Positions 1 to 13,255 of a stretch of 64,000 nt of DNA are shown piece after piece. The stretch is from Amaurobius ferox. Its lineage: Eukaryota > Arthropoda > Arachnida > Araneae > Amaurobiidae. A program made the position numbers and the translations under genes. Position 1 is the stretch's first letter. Each line of letters begins with the position of its first letter. The notes beneath the pieces are model-generated. The model made no database searches, was not told the origin of the DNA, and worked only from the letters and a program-made list of their open reading frames with translations. The stretch covers positions 81,360,910 to 81,424,909 of the forward strand of contig OX578137.1 in the NCBI GenBank assembly GCA_951213105.1, in the 5' to 3' direction.

Positions 1-3000
1 AGATATTAATGAAAAACGGAACTTTTTCCTAGGAGTTCTACTCCCTAACTCCGTGGTTTATCCAAACGAAAAGCTTGAAAATCGTTTGAAAGTGAATTAA
101 AATTTAATCTCTGAGTTTGATGGGAGATTTTTTGCGTTAATTAGTCACTTTCTGAAAACATGAATTGTTTGAAACATGATTTATAGGGGAAATCTATCTC
201 CATGGTTCATGGTTTATTTAAAACAAGCTTTTACGGAACAATGAGAAGTATAGAGAAATCAAAATCGTTATTTAATTTCGCAGTTCATGTTATAAAACAT
301 GACATATTTAACATGTTATAAGATTCTATCTTATATCATGTTACTCAGAAACGCAATTAAATTAAATCTGTCTGTTAATTTTAATAATTATTTTTTCGAT
401 TTGAATAATAAATAAATGGATATAAAAATATATTTTAGAAAAGAACGATTTGATTTTTCTTATAGCATTTTTGACTGGATAATATCAATTACGGTCTTCA
501 GGTTTAAAAATTATTATTATTTATATTTTCGGGGATTATTGATTCAAGGATTATTGATATTTTCAAGTTATTATGCAATTATTTTATTATGACAAAAGTT
601 GTTTAAACTCATATATTGTATGTTGTACGAATCTTCTACAAATACACGTGTATATCTTTTAATCTACGAGAATATAAGTAGTACAGGTATATTGACATAT
701 GTTTTAATATATATTGGCATATATTGGAATCAATTACGACCTTCTGGTATAAAGAGTACGGATATTATTGATGTTTTCAATTTATTACGTCATCTCTTTT
801 ATTTTGGCAAATATTTTTGAGACGCATATTGTAATACGGGTAATCTTCTACTAACACATTGGCATATTTTCTGATCTGCGACAATATAATTAGTAGGGGG
901 TTGCGTATATTCATTCAATTCCTATTTTTTCTTCTGTAAATTTGCTTACAAAAGGGGGCAGGATGTTTTATTCTTCAGATCTGATCGTGAAGATAATTTT
1001 GCATGGTGAGAACATATATTCTTAAACTTCTCTTTAGGAGCAATAAATTTAATATTTTAACAGAATTTGCACATGATTGCGAACTTTAAGTTTCTTTAAA
1101 TTATACACTCCGTACGAATAACAGGTGTGCTGTTAGTGGTTAATAAATTTTAACATTTTAGGAGGATATATCATGTTGCTCGGCATCGCAATTAAATTAA
1201 ATGTGTTTGTTAATGTTTTTATTATTTTTTTTCGATTTAAATAATAAATAAATGGATAAATGGATATAAAAGTATATCTTATGAATGGACGGTTTGATTT
1301 TTCTTTTAATTATATTAATTGCTGACTGCGTACATCAATTTCATTTATTTTGGCAAAGAGTTTTCAAGCTTATATCGTATTTAGCTACTAAACTCATATA
1401 TTGTGTTTAGCCAATAAATTCATATAGCCGATTGTTGAAACAGAAAAAGAGTAGAGCGGGTATATCTTCAAATACAATTGTAGTGTTTTCATTTAGTATA
1501 TTGAAACGGGATAAGAATGTTTCATTCAGATCTGCAAATTCAAAGCTACGAATTTGGAGGGATATCGCTAATTTGACAACTTTTCTTAAACTTTGCCAAA
1601 TTGACGGAAATGTCGCCAAATTGATATAAACGACACACAAACAGCTGCCATAAACCTTCGGGTTGGTCGTGTGGCTTGGGTCTTCTACATATCAATGAAA
1701 TTTTGTTTTGTTTTGTTTGAAGAGAGTACTGAAATGATGTTTGGTTAGCATTTCTCTGTCAGACCAAACATCCTACTTAGTAATACATTTAGCGAATTTT
1801 TAAAATGTCACCAAATTGATAAAAATGTTTTCAAATCTATAAAAATATCTTGAAATTGATAAAATTGCGCTACATAAATGATATTAATTGTTTTTTGTTA
1901 CGGGATAGTATTGTGATGATATTTCGTCAATTTGTCGCAAAGTGGAACTGTCAGTTCTACAGTCCCACTTGGCGATAAATTTGGCGATGTTTTAAAATGT
2001 CGCTAATTTGACGAAACTGTCGCCAAATGTTCCATAGAAATATAACTATTTAGACGATATTTTTTCTACCAATTTATTTGAAGCAAATGATATCATGTCG
2101 CTTAGCAACGGATTTAAATCCAATGTGTTTATGCGGCAGACGATTTTTATTAAATCCTTTCCGATTTGAATAATGAAGATATGTATATAAAATAAATTTC
2201 ATTGCCATTTCATTTTGGGTTGGATAATATCAATTATACTCTTCAGGTTTAAACATTATTATTATTGATATTTTCCGGAATTATTGATTCAGGGATTATT
2301 GATATTTTTAAGTTATTACGCCATTGTTTTATTGCGGCAAAAATTGCTGACACACGCATATTGTACGTTGTACGAGTAATCTTCTAGGAATGCACGGGTA
2401 TATCTTCTAACCTACGAGAATATAAGTAGTACAGGTATATTGGCATATATTTTGACATATATTGGCATATATATTGGAATCAAGTACAGTCTTCTGGTAT
2501 GAAGATTAAGGGGATTAATTATATATTCAATTTATTACGTCGTCTGTTGTAGTTTACCAAAAAACATTTGAGACTCATATTGCAAAACGGGTAATCTTCT
2601 ACTATTAATCGGACATTATAAGTAGTACGTGTATATCTTCCTATATAATTTTAGCACTTTAATTTTGACATATATTGGAATAAATGACTGTCTTCAGATT
2701 TAAAGATTACGGGTTTATTGGTATTTTCAATTTATACATGTAATCTACTAATACAGGTTATATTTTCTAATATTCGCGTATATAATTAGTACGGGTCCCA
2801 TACAATTTTAACGCTTTTATTTTGCATATATTGATTCAATTCCATATTTGAATGTCCATATGTCCATGAATATGTCCATATGTCCATATGTCCATGAAGA
2901 TAATTTTATATAGCGAGAACAGAGATTCTTAAATTTCTTTTTAGGAGCATTATATTAAATATTTTAACAGAATATTTTGATTAAACATGTCATTTAGTAT

Positions 3001-3081
3001 ACTATAAGAATTTGGGCATGTTTATGAATTTCAAGTTTCTTTATATTATATACTCCGTACGAAGAACGGGTATGCTGCTAG
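1..3081 (+). mobile_element. Non-autonomous Helitron, family A copy 1 (5' end outside window)
   Basis: This is the first of two head-to-tail copies; position 2 aligns with 3401 of the next copy, so about 318 bases of its 5' end lie outside the window. It ends with GGTATGCTGCTAG at 3069-3081. A short CCGT/ACGG stem with a 7-base loop lies 8 bases before the terminal CTAG, which is the expected Helitron 3' layout (hairpin, then CTRR). The body has no Rep/helicase coding and holds only short chance frames. Three diverged internal modules can be followed (about 300-1137, 1137-2080 and 2080-3081), each with an ATCATGTT-like start and AATAATAAATAAATGGATA-type runs. Unlike copy 2, it carries an expanded ATGTCCAT microsatellite near 2852-2897. 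Helitron assignment rests on ends and target site, not on a transposase. Confidence 0.75.
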
Positions 3082-3104
3082 TCTATATAAATAAAAATGA
3101 AAAT

Positions 3105-3137
<33 letters not shown>

Positions 3138-6100
3138 ACACCATCACGGGAGAACGGCTGAACCGAATTTGATGAAATTTTGTGGGTAGCCCAGAGATAG
3201 CCCCACTTAAAATTATATCCGTGTTTTGAGTTTCTACGACCAGTGGTTCTCGAGATATTAGTAAAAAACGAAATTTTCGTTTGTCTCATCATCACGGAAA
3301 AACGGCTGAACCGAATTTAATGAAATTTGGTGAATAGCCTTGAAATATTCCCCCATAAATTTTGTCCAAGTTTCAAGTTTCTAAGACCTGGGGTTGTCGA
3401 GATATTAATGAAAAACGGAACTTTTTCCTAGGAGTTCTACTCCCTAACTCCGTGGTTTATCCAAACGAAAAGCTTGAAAATCGTTTGAAAGTGAATTAAA
3501 ATTTAATCTCTGAGTTTGATGGGAGATTTTTTGCGTTAATTAGTCACTTTCTGAAAACATGAATTGTTTGAAACATGATTTAAAGGGGAAATCTATCTCC
3601 ATGGTTCATGGTTTATTTAAAACAAGCTTTTACGGAACAATGAGAAGTATAGAGAAATCAAAATCGTTATTTAATTTCGCAGTTTATGTTATAAGACATG
3701 ACATATATAACATGTTATAAGATTCTATCTTATATCATGTTACTCAGAAACGCAATTAAATTAAATCTGTCTGTTAATTTTAATAATTATTTTTTCGATT
3801 TGAATAATAAATAAATAGATATAAAAATATATTTTAGAAAAGAACGATTTGATTTTTCTTATAGCATTTTTGACTGGATAATATCAATTACGGTCTTCAG
3901 GTTTAAAAATTATTATTATTTATATTTTCGGGGATTATTGATTCAAGGATTATTGATATTTTCAAGTTATTATGCAATTATTTTATTATGACAAAAATTG
4001 TTTAAACTCATATATTGTATGTTGTACGAATCTTCTACAAATACACGTGTATATCTTTTAATCTACGAGAATATAAGTAGTACAGGTATATTGACATATA
4101 TTTTGATATATATTGGCATATATTGGAATCAATTACGACCTTCTGGTATAAAGAGTACGGATATTATTGATGTTTTCAATTTATTACGTCATCTCTTTTA
4201 TTTTGGCAAATATTTTTGAGACGCATATTGTAATACGGGTAATCTTCAACTAACACATTGGCATATTTTCTGATCTGCGACAATATAATTAGTACGGGGT
4301 TGCATATATTCATTCAATTCCTATTTTTTCTTCTGTAAATTTGCTTACAAAAGGGGGCAGGATGTTTTATTCTTCAGATCTGATCGTGAAGATAATTTTG
4401 CATAGTGAGAACATATATTCTTAAACTTCTCTTTAGGATCAATAAATTTAATATTTTAACAGAATTTGCACATGATTGCGAACTTTAAGTTTCTTTAAAT
4501 TATACACTCCGTACGAATAACAGGTGTGCTGTTAGTGGTTAATAAATTTTAACATTTTAGGAGGATATATCATGTTGCTCGGCATCGCAATTAAATTAAA
4601 TGTGTTTGTTAATGTTTTTATTATTTTTTTTCGATTTAAATAATAAATAAATGGATAAATGGATATAAAAGTATATCTTATGAATGGACGGTTTGATTTT
4701 TCTTTTAATTATATTAATTGCTGACTGCGTACATCAATTTCATTTATTTTGGCAAAGAGTTTTCAAGCTTATATCGTATTTAGCTACTAAACTCATATAT
4801 TGTGTTTAGCCAATAAATTCATATAGCCGATTGTTGAAACAGAAAAAGAGTAGAGCGGGTATATCTTCTAATACAATTGTAGTGTTTTCATTTAGTATAT
4901 TGAAACGGGATAAGAATGTTTCATTCAGATCTGCAAATTCAAAGCTACGAATTTGGAGGAATATCGCTAATTTGACAACTTTTCTTAAACTTTGCCAAAT
5001 TGGCGGAAATGTCGCCAAATTGATATAAACGACACACAAACAGCTGCCATAAACCTTCGGGTTGGTCGTGTGGCTTGGGTCTTCTACATATCAATGACAT
5101 TTTTTTTTTGTTTTGTTAGAAGAGAGTACTGAAATGATCTTTGGTTAGCATTTATCTGTCAGACCAACCATCCTACTTAGTAATACATTTAGCGAATTTT
5201 TAAAATGTCACCAAATTGATAAAAATGTTTTCAAATCTATAAAAATATCTTGAAATTGATAAAATTGCGCTACATAAATGATATTAATTGTTTTTTGTTA
5301 TGGGATAGTATTGTGATGATATTTCGTCAATTTGTCGCAAAGTGGAACTGTCAGTTCTACAGTCCCACTTGGCGAAAAATTTGGCGATTTTTTAAAATGT
5401 CGCTAATTTGACGAAACTGTCGCCAAATGTTCCATAGAAATATAACTATTTAGACGATATTTTTTCTACCAATTTATTTGAAGCAAATGATATCATGTCG
5501 CTTAGCAACGGATTTAAATCCAATGTGTTTATGCGGCAGACGATTTTTATTAAATCCTTTCCGATTTGAATAATGAAGATATGTATATAAAATAAATTTC
5601 ATTGCCATTTCATTTTGGACTGGATAATATCAATTATACTCTTCAGGTTTAAACATTATTATTATTGATATTTTCCGGAATTATTGATTCAGGGATTATT
5701 GATATTTTTAAGTTATTACGCCATTGTTTTATTTCGGCAAAAATTGCTGACACACGCATATTGTACGTTGTACGAGTAATCTTCTAGGAATGCACGGGTA
5801 TGTCTTCTAACCTACGAGAATATAAGTAGTACAGGTATATTGGTATATATTTTGACATATATTGGCATATATATTGGAATCAAGTACAGTCTTCTGGTAT
5901 GAAGATTAAGGGGATTAATTATATATTCAATTTATTACGTCGTCTGTTGTATTTTACCAAAAAACATTTGTGACTCATATTGCAAAACGGGTAATCTTCT
6001 ACTAATAATCGGACATTATAAGTAGTACGTGTATATCTTCCCATATAATTTTAGCACTTTAATTTTGACATATATTGGAATAAATGACTGTCTTCAGATT

Positions 6101-6494
6101 TAAAGATTACGGGTTTATTGGTATTTTCAATTTATACATGTAATCTACTAATGCAGGTTATATTTTCTAATATTCGCGTATATAATTAGTACGGGTCCCA
6201 TACAATTTTAACGCTTTTATTTTGCATATATTGATTCAATTCCATATTTTTTTTTTATATTTGCTTACATAAGGGGTCCAAGATGTTTTATTCTTCAGAT
6301 ATGTCCATGAAGATAATTTTATATAGCGAGAACAGAGATTCTTAAACTTCTTTTTAGGAGCATTATATTAAATATTTTAACAGAATATTTTGATTAAACA
6401 TGTCATTTAGTATACTATAAGAATTTGGGCATGATTATGAATTTCAAGTTTCTTTATATTATATACTCCGTACGAAGAACGGGTATGCTGCTAG
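3082..6494 (+). mobile_element. Non-autonomous Helitron, family A copy 2 (complete, 3413 bp)
   Basis: This is a complete element from 5' TCTATATAAATAAAAATG to 3' CTGCTAG. It follows copy 1 with no base between them. A CTGT microsatellite lies at about 3106-3131, followed by two ~148-bp direct repeats (from 3132 and 3280), each with a CACGG..AACGGCTGAACC core. The body matches copy 1 almost base for base. There is no long open frame, so mobilisation would need an autonomous relative elsewhere. The 3' flanking base is T, as expected for Helitron insertion between A and T. The start is confirmed by the reverse copy at 16655-18866, which has the same terminal sequence. Confidence 0.78.
3106..3131. 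repeat. CTGT microsatellite in the Helitron 5' leader
   Basis: Tandem CTGT units just inside the 5' end of Helitron copy 2. The same tetranucleotide occupies the same position in the reverse copy (about 18829-18845) and in the unrelated-looking family B elements. Confidence 0.9.
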
Positions 6495-6496
6495 TT

Positions 6497-6877
6497 CAGT
6501 TATAAAATCAACGACACAACATCATAGATAAAATGTCATTTCATAAAATCATCCTACAAGACGTGGATAGCTTTAAAAATCCTATCATTATTTTGTGTTT
6601 ATTTATGCAAATACTACTATTATTTTGTGCTACCGTTATTTTGTGCTACCGTTATTTTGTGCTATACTACCATTTTCTGTGCTTATTTATGCAAATATGT
6701 CTGCTAATCTGATCTGCATAAAAGCATTTCTCGTTTAAGGTTTCGTAAAGCCACTGATGAAGGGTATGGTAATGCCCGAAATCTCTCTCTAGATTTTTAA
6801 AGCTATGTACGTCTTGTAGGAAGATTTTATTAAATGAGACTCTTATTTATGATGTTGTGCCGTTGATTTTATAATTG
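6497..6877. mobile_element. MITE with ~87-bp terminal inverted repeats
   Basis: The left arm (6497-6583, beginning CAGTTATAAAATCAACG) matches the reverse complement of the right arm (about 6791-6877) over roughly 87 bases, with about a dozen mismatches. Conserved arm words include CACAACATCATA, CTACAAGACGT and ATAGCTTTAAAAATC. The core has direct repeats of GTGCTACCGTTATTTT and TTATTTATGCAAATA and no coding capacity. TT lies on both sides, so at most a 2-bp target duplication is visible. The element begins 2 bp after the Helitron CTAG. No superfamily is assigned; long arms with a small core suggest a TIR-type DNA transposon derivative. Confidence 0.7.
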
Positions 6878-7420
6878 TTTAAACTGGTTTGAAAAAATAT
6901 GTATTATCAAGGAATTATTATGAATATTTGTTTGAACTTTCTGAATAAGAACAAATGCAGCCTATGACAAACCTAGGCAAAATTAAATAAACTATGGACT
7001 GTGGCATCTTTCCCGGATATAATCTAAGTTACCAAAACCTGCTATTGCATATATGAAATTAATTCGTGTTTAGTGAGGTATGATCAATGCATATATCACA
7101 TTTATGTTATTGGGCTTGCTTACGTTATTATTATAAACACTTTACTAAATTCTGAAAAGTTCTAAATGAATAAATACTAATTTTGCTGGATTACAATACA
7201 GTTTAGTTACTTGGTAATATAGTTTAGTTGACTGATAATGAAAGCAAATTTAAGTTCTTTTAAGTTAGCTTATTTATTAAACATTTTATATTTTCCCTAT
7301 AGTATACATAGTATAATGTATATGGAAAGCATTGTGACGGGGTAGAAAATTCGAATTCGTGTTTTCGATGGAAAAACACGTTTTAAGCATCCTTTGACTT
7401 GCATCCTCAATCGCGTTTGA
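6878..7420. other. Unrecognised A+T-rich DNA
   Basis: No convincing coding frame, repeat boundary or RNA gene was seen. Only chance short frames occur. Confidence 0.6.
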
Positions 7421-7423
7421 GAT

Positions 7424-7453
7424 AATGTGTGTATGTGTGTGTGTGTGTGTGTG
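7424..7453. repeat. GT microsatellite
   Basis: An uninterrupted GT run follows GTGTGTATGT. Short open frames through it on both strands (TH or VC repeats) are by-products of the dinucleotide. Confidence 0.9.
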
Positions 7454-7974
7454 TATCTGTACGTGCGTGTCCGTGAGTCTGTGGAGACGATATCTCACGA
7501 ACAAATGGTACGTTTCGAACGAAATGTTGTACAAAAATTTCAATCAAAACATATTGGGATGTCTGTTGATTTAAAATGTAATCGGATGCTAAGAAGTCCT
7601 CTACATTTTTTTATAAAATATTAAAAAAATCATTAAAAAGTCAAAACATTCTATAATGTTACATAAACATATCTGATCTAATTTTTCTTTATAAAACGAT
7701 AAACATAGAGATTTTAAAAAATGGTAATAGCATGAACCGTTCTCTTGATATAACACATTTTCAAATAAATTTATCAAAATAATTGCACACAGTTTTGAAA
7801 AAGTATTAACTTTTATGAAATGCATTCATTTCTCATATGTAATATTATGCAATAAACATGTTAACATAATTTTCGTTCCATACACGATAGACGATACTTT
7901 ATGTAATAGTTTTGTAATTTGAAGCCAACAGTCATTTACACATAAGAAATGCTCTTCTCTCCGTTTGTATGTCA

Positions 7975-8125
7975 CGCTTGGCGATAAATATGATGAATTT
8001 GGCGACTAATTTAGGAAAATGATGCCAAATTGATAAGATTGAAGTGAGAATGTCCTAATTATCATTAAAATGGCAGAAATGACGCGAAGTTAACGAAAAT
8101 GACACCAAATTGGTGAATTAATGAC
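7975..8125. repeat. Diverged relic of the family A internal minisatellite
   Basis: Repeated TTGGCGA, ATGCCAAATTGATAA and GACACCAAATTGGTGAA words resemble the degenerate ~20-base tandem motif inside the Helitrons (for example 1790-2030). No ends are visible, so this is either a decayed fragment or an independent array. Confidence 0.4.
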
Positions 8126-11100
8126 TAAATTTAATATATGGACTTAATTGTTTATTGAGGATTCTATTAATATTGATAATTATAAATTTAGTTTTGCGTG
8201 AAATACAAGTTAATTGGGACTTCGAAATAGTTTTACATGTTGTCACCCGAAAAAGCGCCAAATGTACAATCCAGCATTAAAATATTGGGCGATAGATCTT
8301 AATCATTAGTTTTTTCACTACGAAAACAATAAATTCATTGCATTATGCAAATTTATGTGTTGCCTACATCAGATTTTGTTGTACCATTGAAGGTTTATTA
8401 GCTTAAATACTGTTTTTTTTTTTGTCTATCATATTTAGATATACATCAAAATTCTGAAAAAAACATCTATTTGATCCATATTTAATGGAAGTATTTATCT
8501 TAAGATGTATATTTATGTAAATGTGTCAAGAAAATTAAAAAAATAATAATAATAAGCATACGCATTGGTTTCTTTTAATATAGATTCTTCCACTAGTTTG
8601 TAGAAAATGCAATTCTATTAAAATATGTGAGAGCAACTGAAAATATTTTAATGAGTTTGCATACTAGTACATTATGCCGAAGATTATACTTTCATAAGGC
8701 AGAAAAAATATACTTTATTTTTAAATATATTTATTCATTGATATGTAATAAAGATAAAATATACTTGTTAGCTGCAGAAAAGCATTAAATTTAATGATGT
8801 TACAAAGAGAATAAGACTGTATACTATAATAATGTCTCAATAAAGAATAAATATTTGGATAACTTTGGTATTTATTCAGAGAAAATAATATCTGTCAAGC
8901 ATTTTATGAAGCAAAATAATCGAAGTTATTTCCATTTATATACATTATTCCCATTTAATGCTCGTAAAATGATTTAAAAGTAGCATGATTTCTTAACATA
9001 TAGTTGTAATAATAAATGGAATAAATTGATAGAACTTACAGAGCCAAATATGACATTTTTAGAAATTTTAATAGGTTTTTTTAAGACAATTATTATTCAA
9101 ATAGATGGCAGCGTAAGCAAGAGAATAAAGCTTCTCAATTCCATCTAAATATGATACAAATTACGGCAGTTTCGAAATCGTTATTGTGATAAAAATGATA
9201 GGAATTTTTACTGTATATCATGTTTCAGTTGAGGTCTTTATTTTTTAATGTATATGCTTGTAAGGATCAAAAAAGCATTTTAAACGGTAATATTCCTAAA
9301 TGGATGATATTTTGCTTTTGATTAAGTGTTTAAACAACTAGTATTTTATTTGTCTTACAATGATTCTTACTAATAGTTTGGATAGATATTTTATTCTTAT
9401 ATCTCTTATTTGTTTTACAATAACAATGGCTATGAAAATTTCATTTTGTTTAGTGATGATGAAAACATATATTACTGAATATTCTCTCTCAAATTGATAG
9501 GAAATATTTGCTGAAATATTGAAAAATGTTATGCATTGCTAACTTATTAAGCTTTTTACTGGCATATATATTTTCCGCAATAGTATTGTCAGTGATATAA
9601 TGATTTTGCTTAAGTACTATATATTTAGTATCAAAATGGTGCATACTGAAATTATTTTTGACACACGAAGCACTTCCATATATTGTTATCTAATTGATTT
9701 TTGGAAGAGAATGTAAGCCGCACATGGCTTTTAAAAGATTAAGTTCCAACACTTTTTAATAAATTTTTATTTAGTGCACCTCTCTTAAAAGACATCTATT
9801 GCTTTTCATGCGATACCTGGGGTTCTAAGATACTGTTATCGAATGCGAACAGCAAAAAGTCTCGGAGGTAAGCTGTTATGTCTCGAATGAAACATTAAAA
9901 TATAACACAAGTGTTGCAAGTGGATTCCACATCACTGGATTTAAACATGAATCATGCGATCTTCTCTTACATATGTCGCTGCTTTTTTAACAAAAATCTG
10001 CAAAAAAATCATGCAGTAAATTTTATACTGTTGCAGTTCTCATGCGAATGAAATTATACCTGCTTTCCGTACATTGGTCATCTTCAAAGATCGGCATATT
10101 ATTCACATCTCATGATTGCGATTTCTCTTTGTTAATTATGGTTCGATACACATTTGTAACCACTATCCTCGACGTTTATGAGACATATCTGAAGTTCATT
10201 TGGCTTTTCTTCTAGGAGGTATCTCAATGAAAGATTACTGATATTTTTTTTATATTCTACTTGAAGCTCACAGCGTTTCTTTGAAACAGTCACGACCACC
10301 AATGTTGGCAACATTTTTTGATAAACACCAATTCGTGGCATGAGGGAAGTAGTAAAATATTTGCTACTATTCAAGACCACATGCTGCTAATTATTTAAAA
10401 TATGCGCAAAATACATGAATCCCAATAGAAAGCTCAAGATTTTATTTACCACCTTGTAGATGATACTTTCTATAGCACTCTTCACAAATATTTTTTACCA
10501 GTTAAGGAAATTAATTTGAAAGTATTTTTTATTGCTTACATAATCATTTGGCATCAGTAAAGTCCCACGTTTGCAATGTTATAATTATATTAAGTATGAA
10601 AAAAATGATGGCAATTTTTGGATTTGAATAATTGTTCAAAAGCGAATAATTAAGAAGTATTTCCAATTATCGAAATCTAAAGGTACTACAGCTGATTTTT
10701 GAACATTTGTTTATATCACAATTTTTAATGAGATTCGAAAGATTAATTATGCTTACCATTTATAGTGTTTGTAATTATTTATAAAACTTCAAACTGGGAA
10801 AATGTGTTGCAAATATATTTGATATTTTACTGCCAATTACAGAAAATAAAACTATAGTTGACTTTTCTATTAACGTCGAATACAATATCCGTTTATATAA
10901 TGTGTTCTCTGAAATACATAAAATTATTTAATACTGATTTTATTTGATACAATAAACATATCACAATAAACATGACATTTTATCGAAAAGAGTTTTGTAT
11001 TTATGTGTATTTATTAAGGACAAATTATTTAAACGCAACATTCATAAAAGCGTAATGCATTACAGAATGAAAAAACTTAAAAACAAATTGGGAAATAACA

Positions 11101-12765
11101 GCAATAAATTTTAACGACTTAATAAAAAGGAAAACATTTAGATACTTGCTGAAAGCGTCTGAAATATCTTCTTTACAAACGCTTTATAAGTAACAAATAA
11201 TCAAAATATATTCTGTAAGTTTGAAATTATATTTATCTAAAGCCAGTATAATAACTTCAGAATAGCATAATTTAGTCATCGTTTCATATTAAAAGAAATA
11301 CATATGTTTCATTTACATTGAAAATGCAACATTTTATGGAGCATCTACACATAAGATATTTACTGTAATTGAGATGTCACTTCTTCAACATTATAATAAA
11401 TAAATTTGTTTAAATGAACAAGCTATAAAACTTTTCCATTTTATGTAATTGGGATTCAAATAACATCAATTTTGAAAGAATTTCTCTCGTAAAGACGAAT
11501 ATGTTTTAGTGGATATTATAATTAAAGACAAACGTAATGTCTTCAAAGCTTTCATGCATATTTTGCGAATAAATATCAATCTTGGCATGTCAATTGATGA
11601 TTATGTGTGCGAGTGAATGTTCTTAGAAATCAACAGTTCACATTTAAAATATTTAGAATCCATCAAATAAAAAATACATCTGATTCGTTTATTGATTTCG
11701 TTCTCAGGTATAATAATGTTTCAGAGGCAGAAGAGGTGTACATCAAATTCTACTATTTTGTGTGAGCTTCAGAACAAATAAAAGTGAATGGATTAACGCT
11801 GCAGCTATTATTGAGGTTTTGGTAATCGTTTTCTGATTAAACTTTTGACTAATTCAATAGATGCACTCCAAAACGCGATTCTAAGGAAAGAAAAATGTAG
11901 TGAAAAGATGGGTTTTGGCTCTGAACAAAGTATTTCATGTGTACAGAGGTTAAAGGAAATTATACAAATTTTACTACATCTAATATTATAAAAAATTAAA
12001 ACATTTGCTAAATAAAACAAAATTAATCACTATTATTCTTACTCTACGGAATCATACCTAAAGGCAAGAAAGCAGAAAGAGGCAAATACGTTTATCTCAT
12101 ATTCAAAACTTTACTATCGATCTGTATTAGCATCCTATATACTTTTGGCATTCTGACTATTCAGCTGACGAAAAAGAATGAGCTTTTTTGTTATTAAGTT
12201 TCTCTTCCAAAATTAATTTAAAAGTAAATACGTGACATACTGCATTCATCATGGTAGAAGTAAGGAGACAAGAAATGTGCAAAAAACTTTTCAAAGTGTC
12301 CAATAATATCCTTAAGTCCCGGATACATATATGGTATACTTGTTTTAATATTGCAAATTTGTTATTAAACTTATCAGTTTGACATGAACGTTAGTTGTTT
12401 AGATTAGTAGTTACTTAATTTTTGGTAGAAAAAATGCCTTAAGTTTATAAATGGCTCTATAATAGCAAAATATTCATTTTTGATCAATATTAACCACTGT
12501 CCTCTATATTAGCGCCATTATTTACTATCTTTCAAAGTTAATTTTTGCAACGATAAATAAAAAATTAGCATTAAAAAGGTGTTATTCAAACCTACATAGC
12601 AGTCTCCTAAACCAGGCTTGTTTGTATCAATTAACAATTTATATTTTAATGTACTGTACAATTTGATTACATTTTAAATTCTAATTGTATATCTGATTTG
12701 ACTATTATTGGTTCATATATAAACTACTGTCCTGTAGTATCTCTATGTGTGGTAAAATGGGATCA
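8126..12765. other. Long A+T-rich stretch without recognised genes
   Basis: About 4.6 kb with no recognised protein, RNA gene or clear repeat boundary. One reverse-strand frame at 10132-10380 ends in a weakly immunoglobulin-like string (INVEDSGYKC), but the spacing is wrong for the usual DSGxYxC motif and no splice context was secured. The rest looks like ordinary intergenic or old decayed DNA. Confidence 0.5.
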
Positions 12766-12769
12766 TTCG

Positions 12770-13255
12770 TGGTTCATTTTTGCAGATTCCACTTCGACAA
12801 TAATATTTTGCAATTTCGTTCCAGTAGCTCGACTGTTAAGACGGTAGATCGGCTGGCCAATCCAAAGATCCAGAATTCGAATCCCGGTTGAGGCAACAAT
12901 CAACCCTGTTGGTTAGTGCAATTATGTCGGGGATCTGAAAGTTAACCTAGTACGACTAGCACGGTTTCAGTAGACTGTGGAATATTGAGGACCGACTTCA
13001 AATCGACAGGATAACGATCACGCAGGAAGATAACCTGGAGGATAAAAGTAACACCAGAGGGCTAACCTGGGATAAAAATAGCAGGAGGTGGTCAGACAGA
13101 TTGTCAGTTTCATCGATCTGACATTAGAACGTAGTGAGTGCAGAGTTCACTTCAACAATGAGATCTTGCAATGTCGTCCCAGTAGCTTAGCAATTGAGAG
13201 TCAGCTGGCTAGTTTGATGATACGGGGTTCAATTCTCGGTTGAAGCAACAAGGTT
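12770..13255 (+). repeat. Tandem pair of tRNA-like SINE-type units, second family
   Basis: Two diverged units start near 12770 and 13137. Both read ...CCAGTAGCT(C/T)..., then a tRNA-like segment with a box B-like motif (AATTCGAATCCCGG at about 12876; GGGTTCAATTCTCGG at about 13226), and then a GAGGCAACAA or GAAGCAACAA stretch. The preceding bases (CACTTC.ACAAT..) also match between units. The arms do not fold as a complete modern tRNA, so these read as tRNA-derived repeats and not genes. The 5' and 3' limits are uncertain. Confidence 0.5.

Noticed and set aside
3106..3131. Regular CTGT/GACA repeats suggesting an array such as CRISPR
   Set aside because: Simple tetranucleotide microsatellites without spacers, in a eukaryotic transposon context.
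599..5039. Matched open frames of 65-77 codons in both Helitron copies (599-820/3998-4219; 1407-1640/4806-5039; 1432-1629/4831-5028)
   Set aside because: They recur only because the DNA is duplicated; overlapping frames exist on both strands, they match no known domain and have A+T-driven composition.
10132..10380. Reverse-strand immunoglobulin-like exon (INVEDSGYKCVSN)
   Set aside because: Only a short string resembles an Ig end; the DSG-Y-K-C spacing is one residue short, no tryptophan or first cysteine context is convincing, and composition is A+T-driven.
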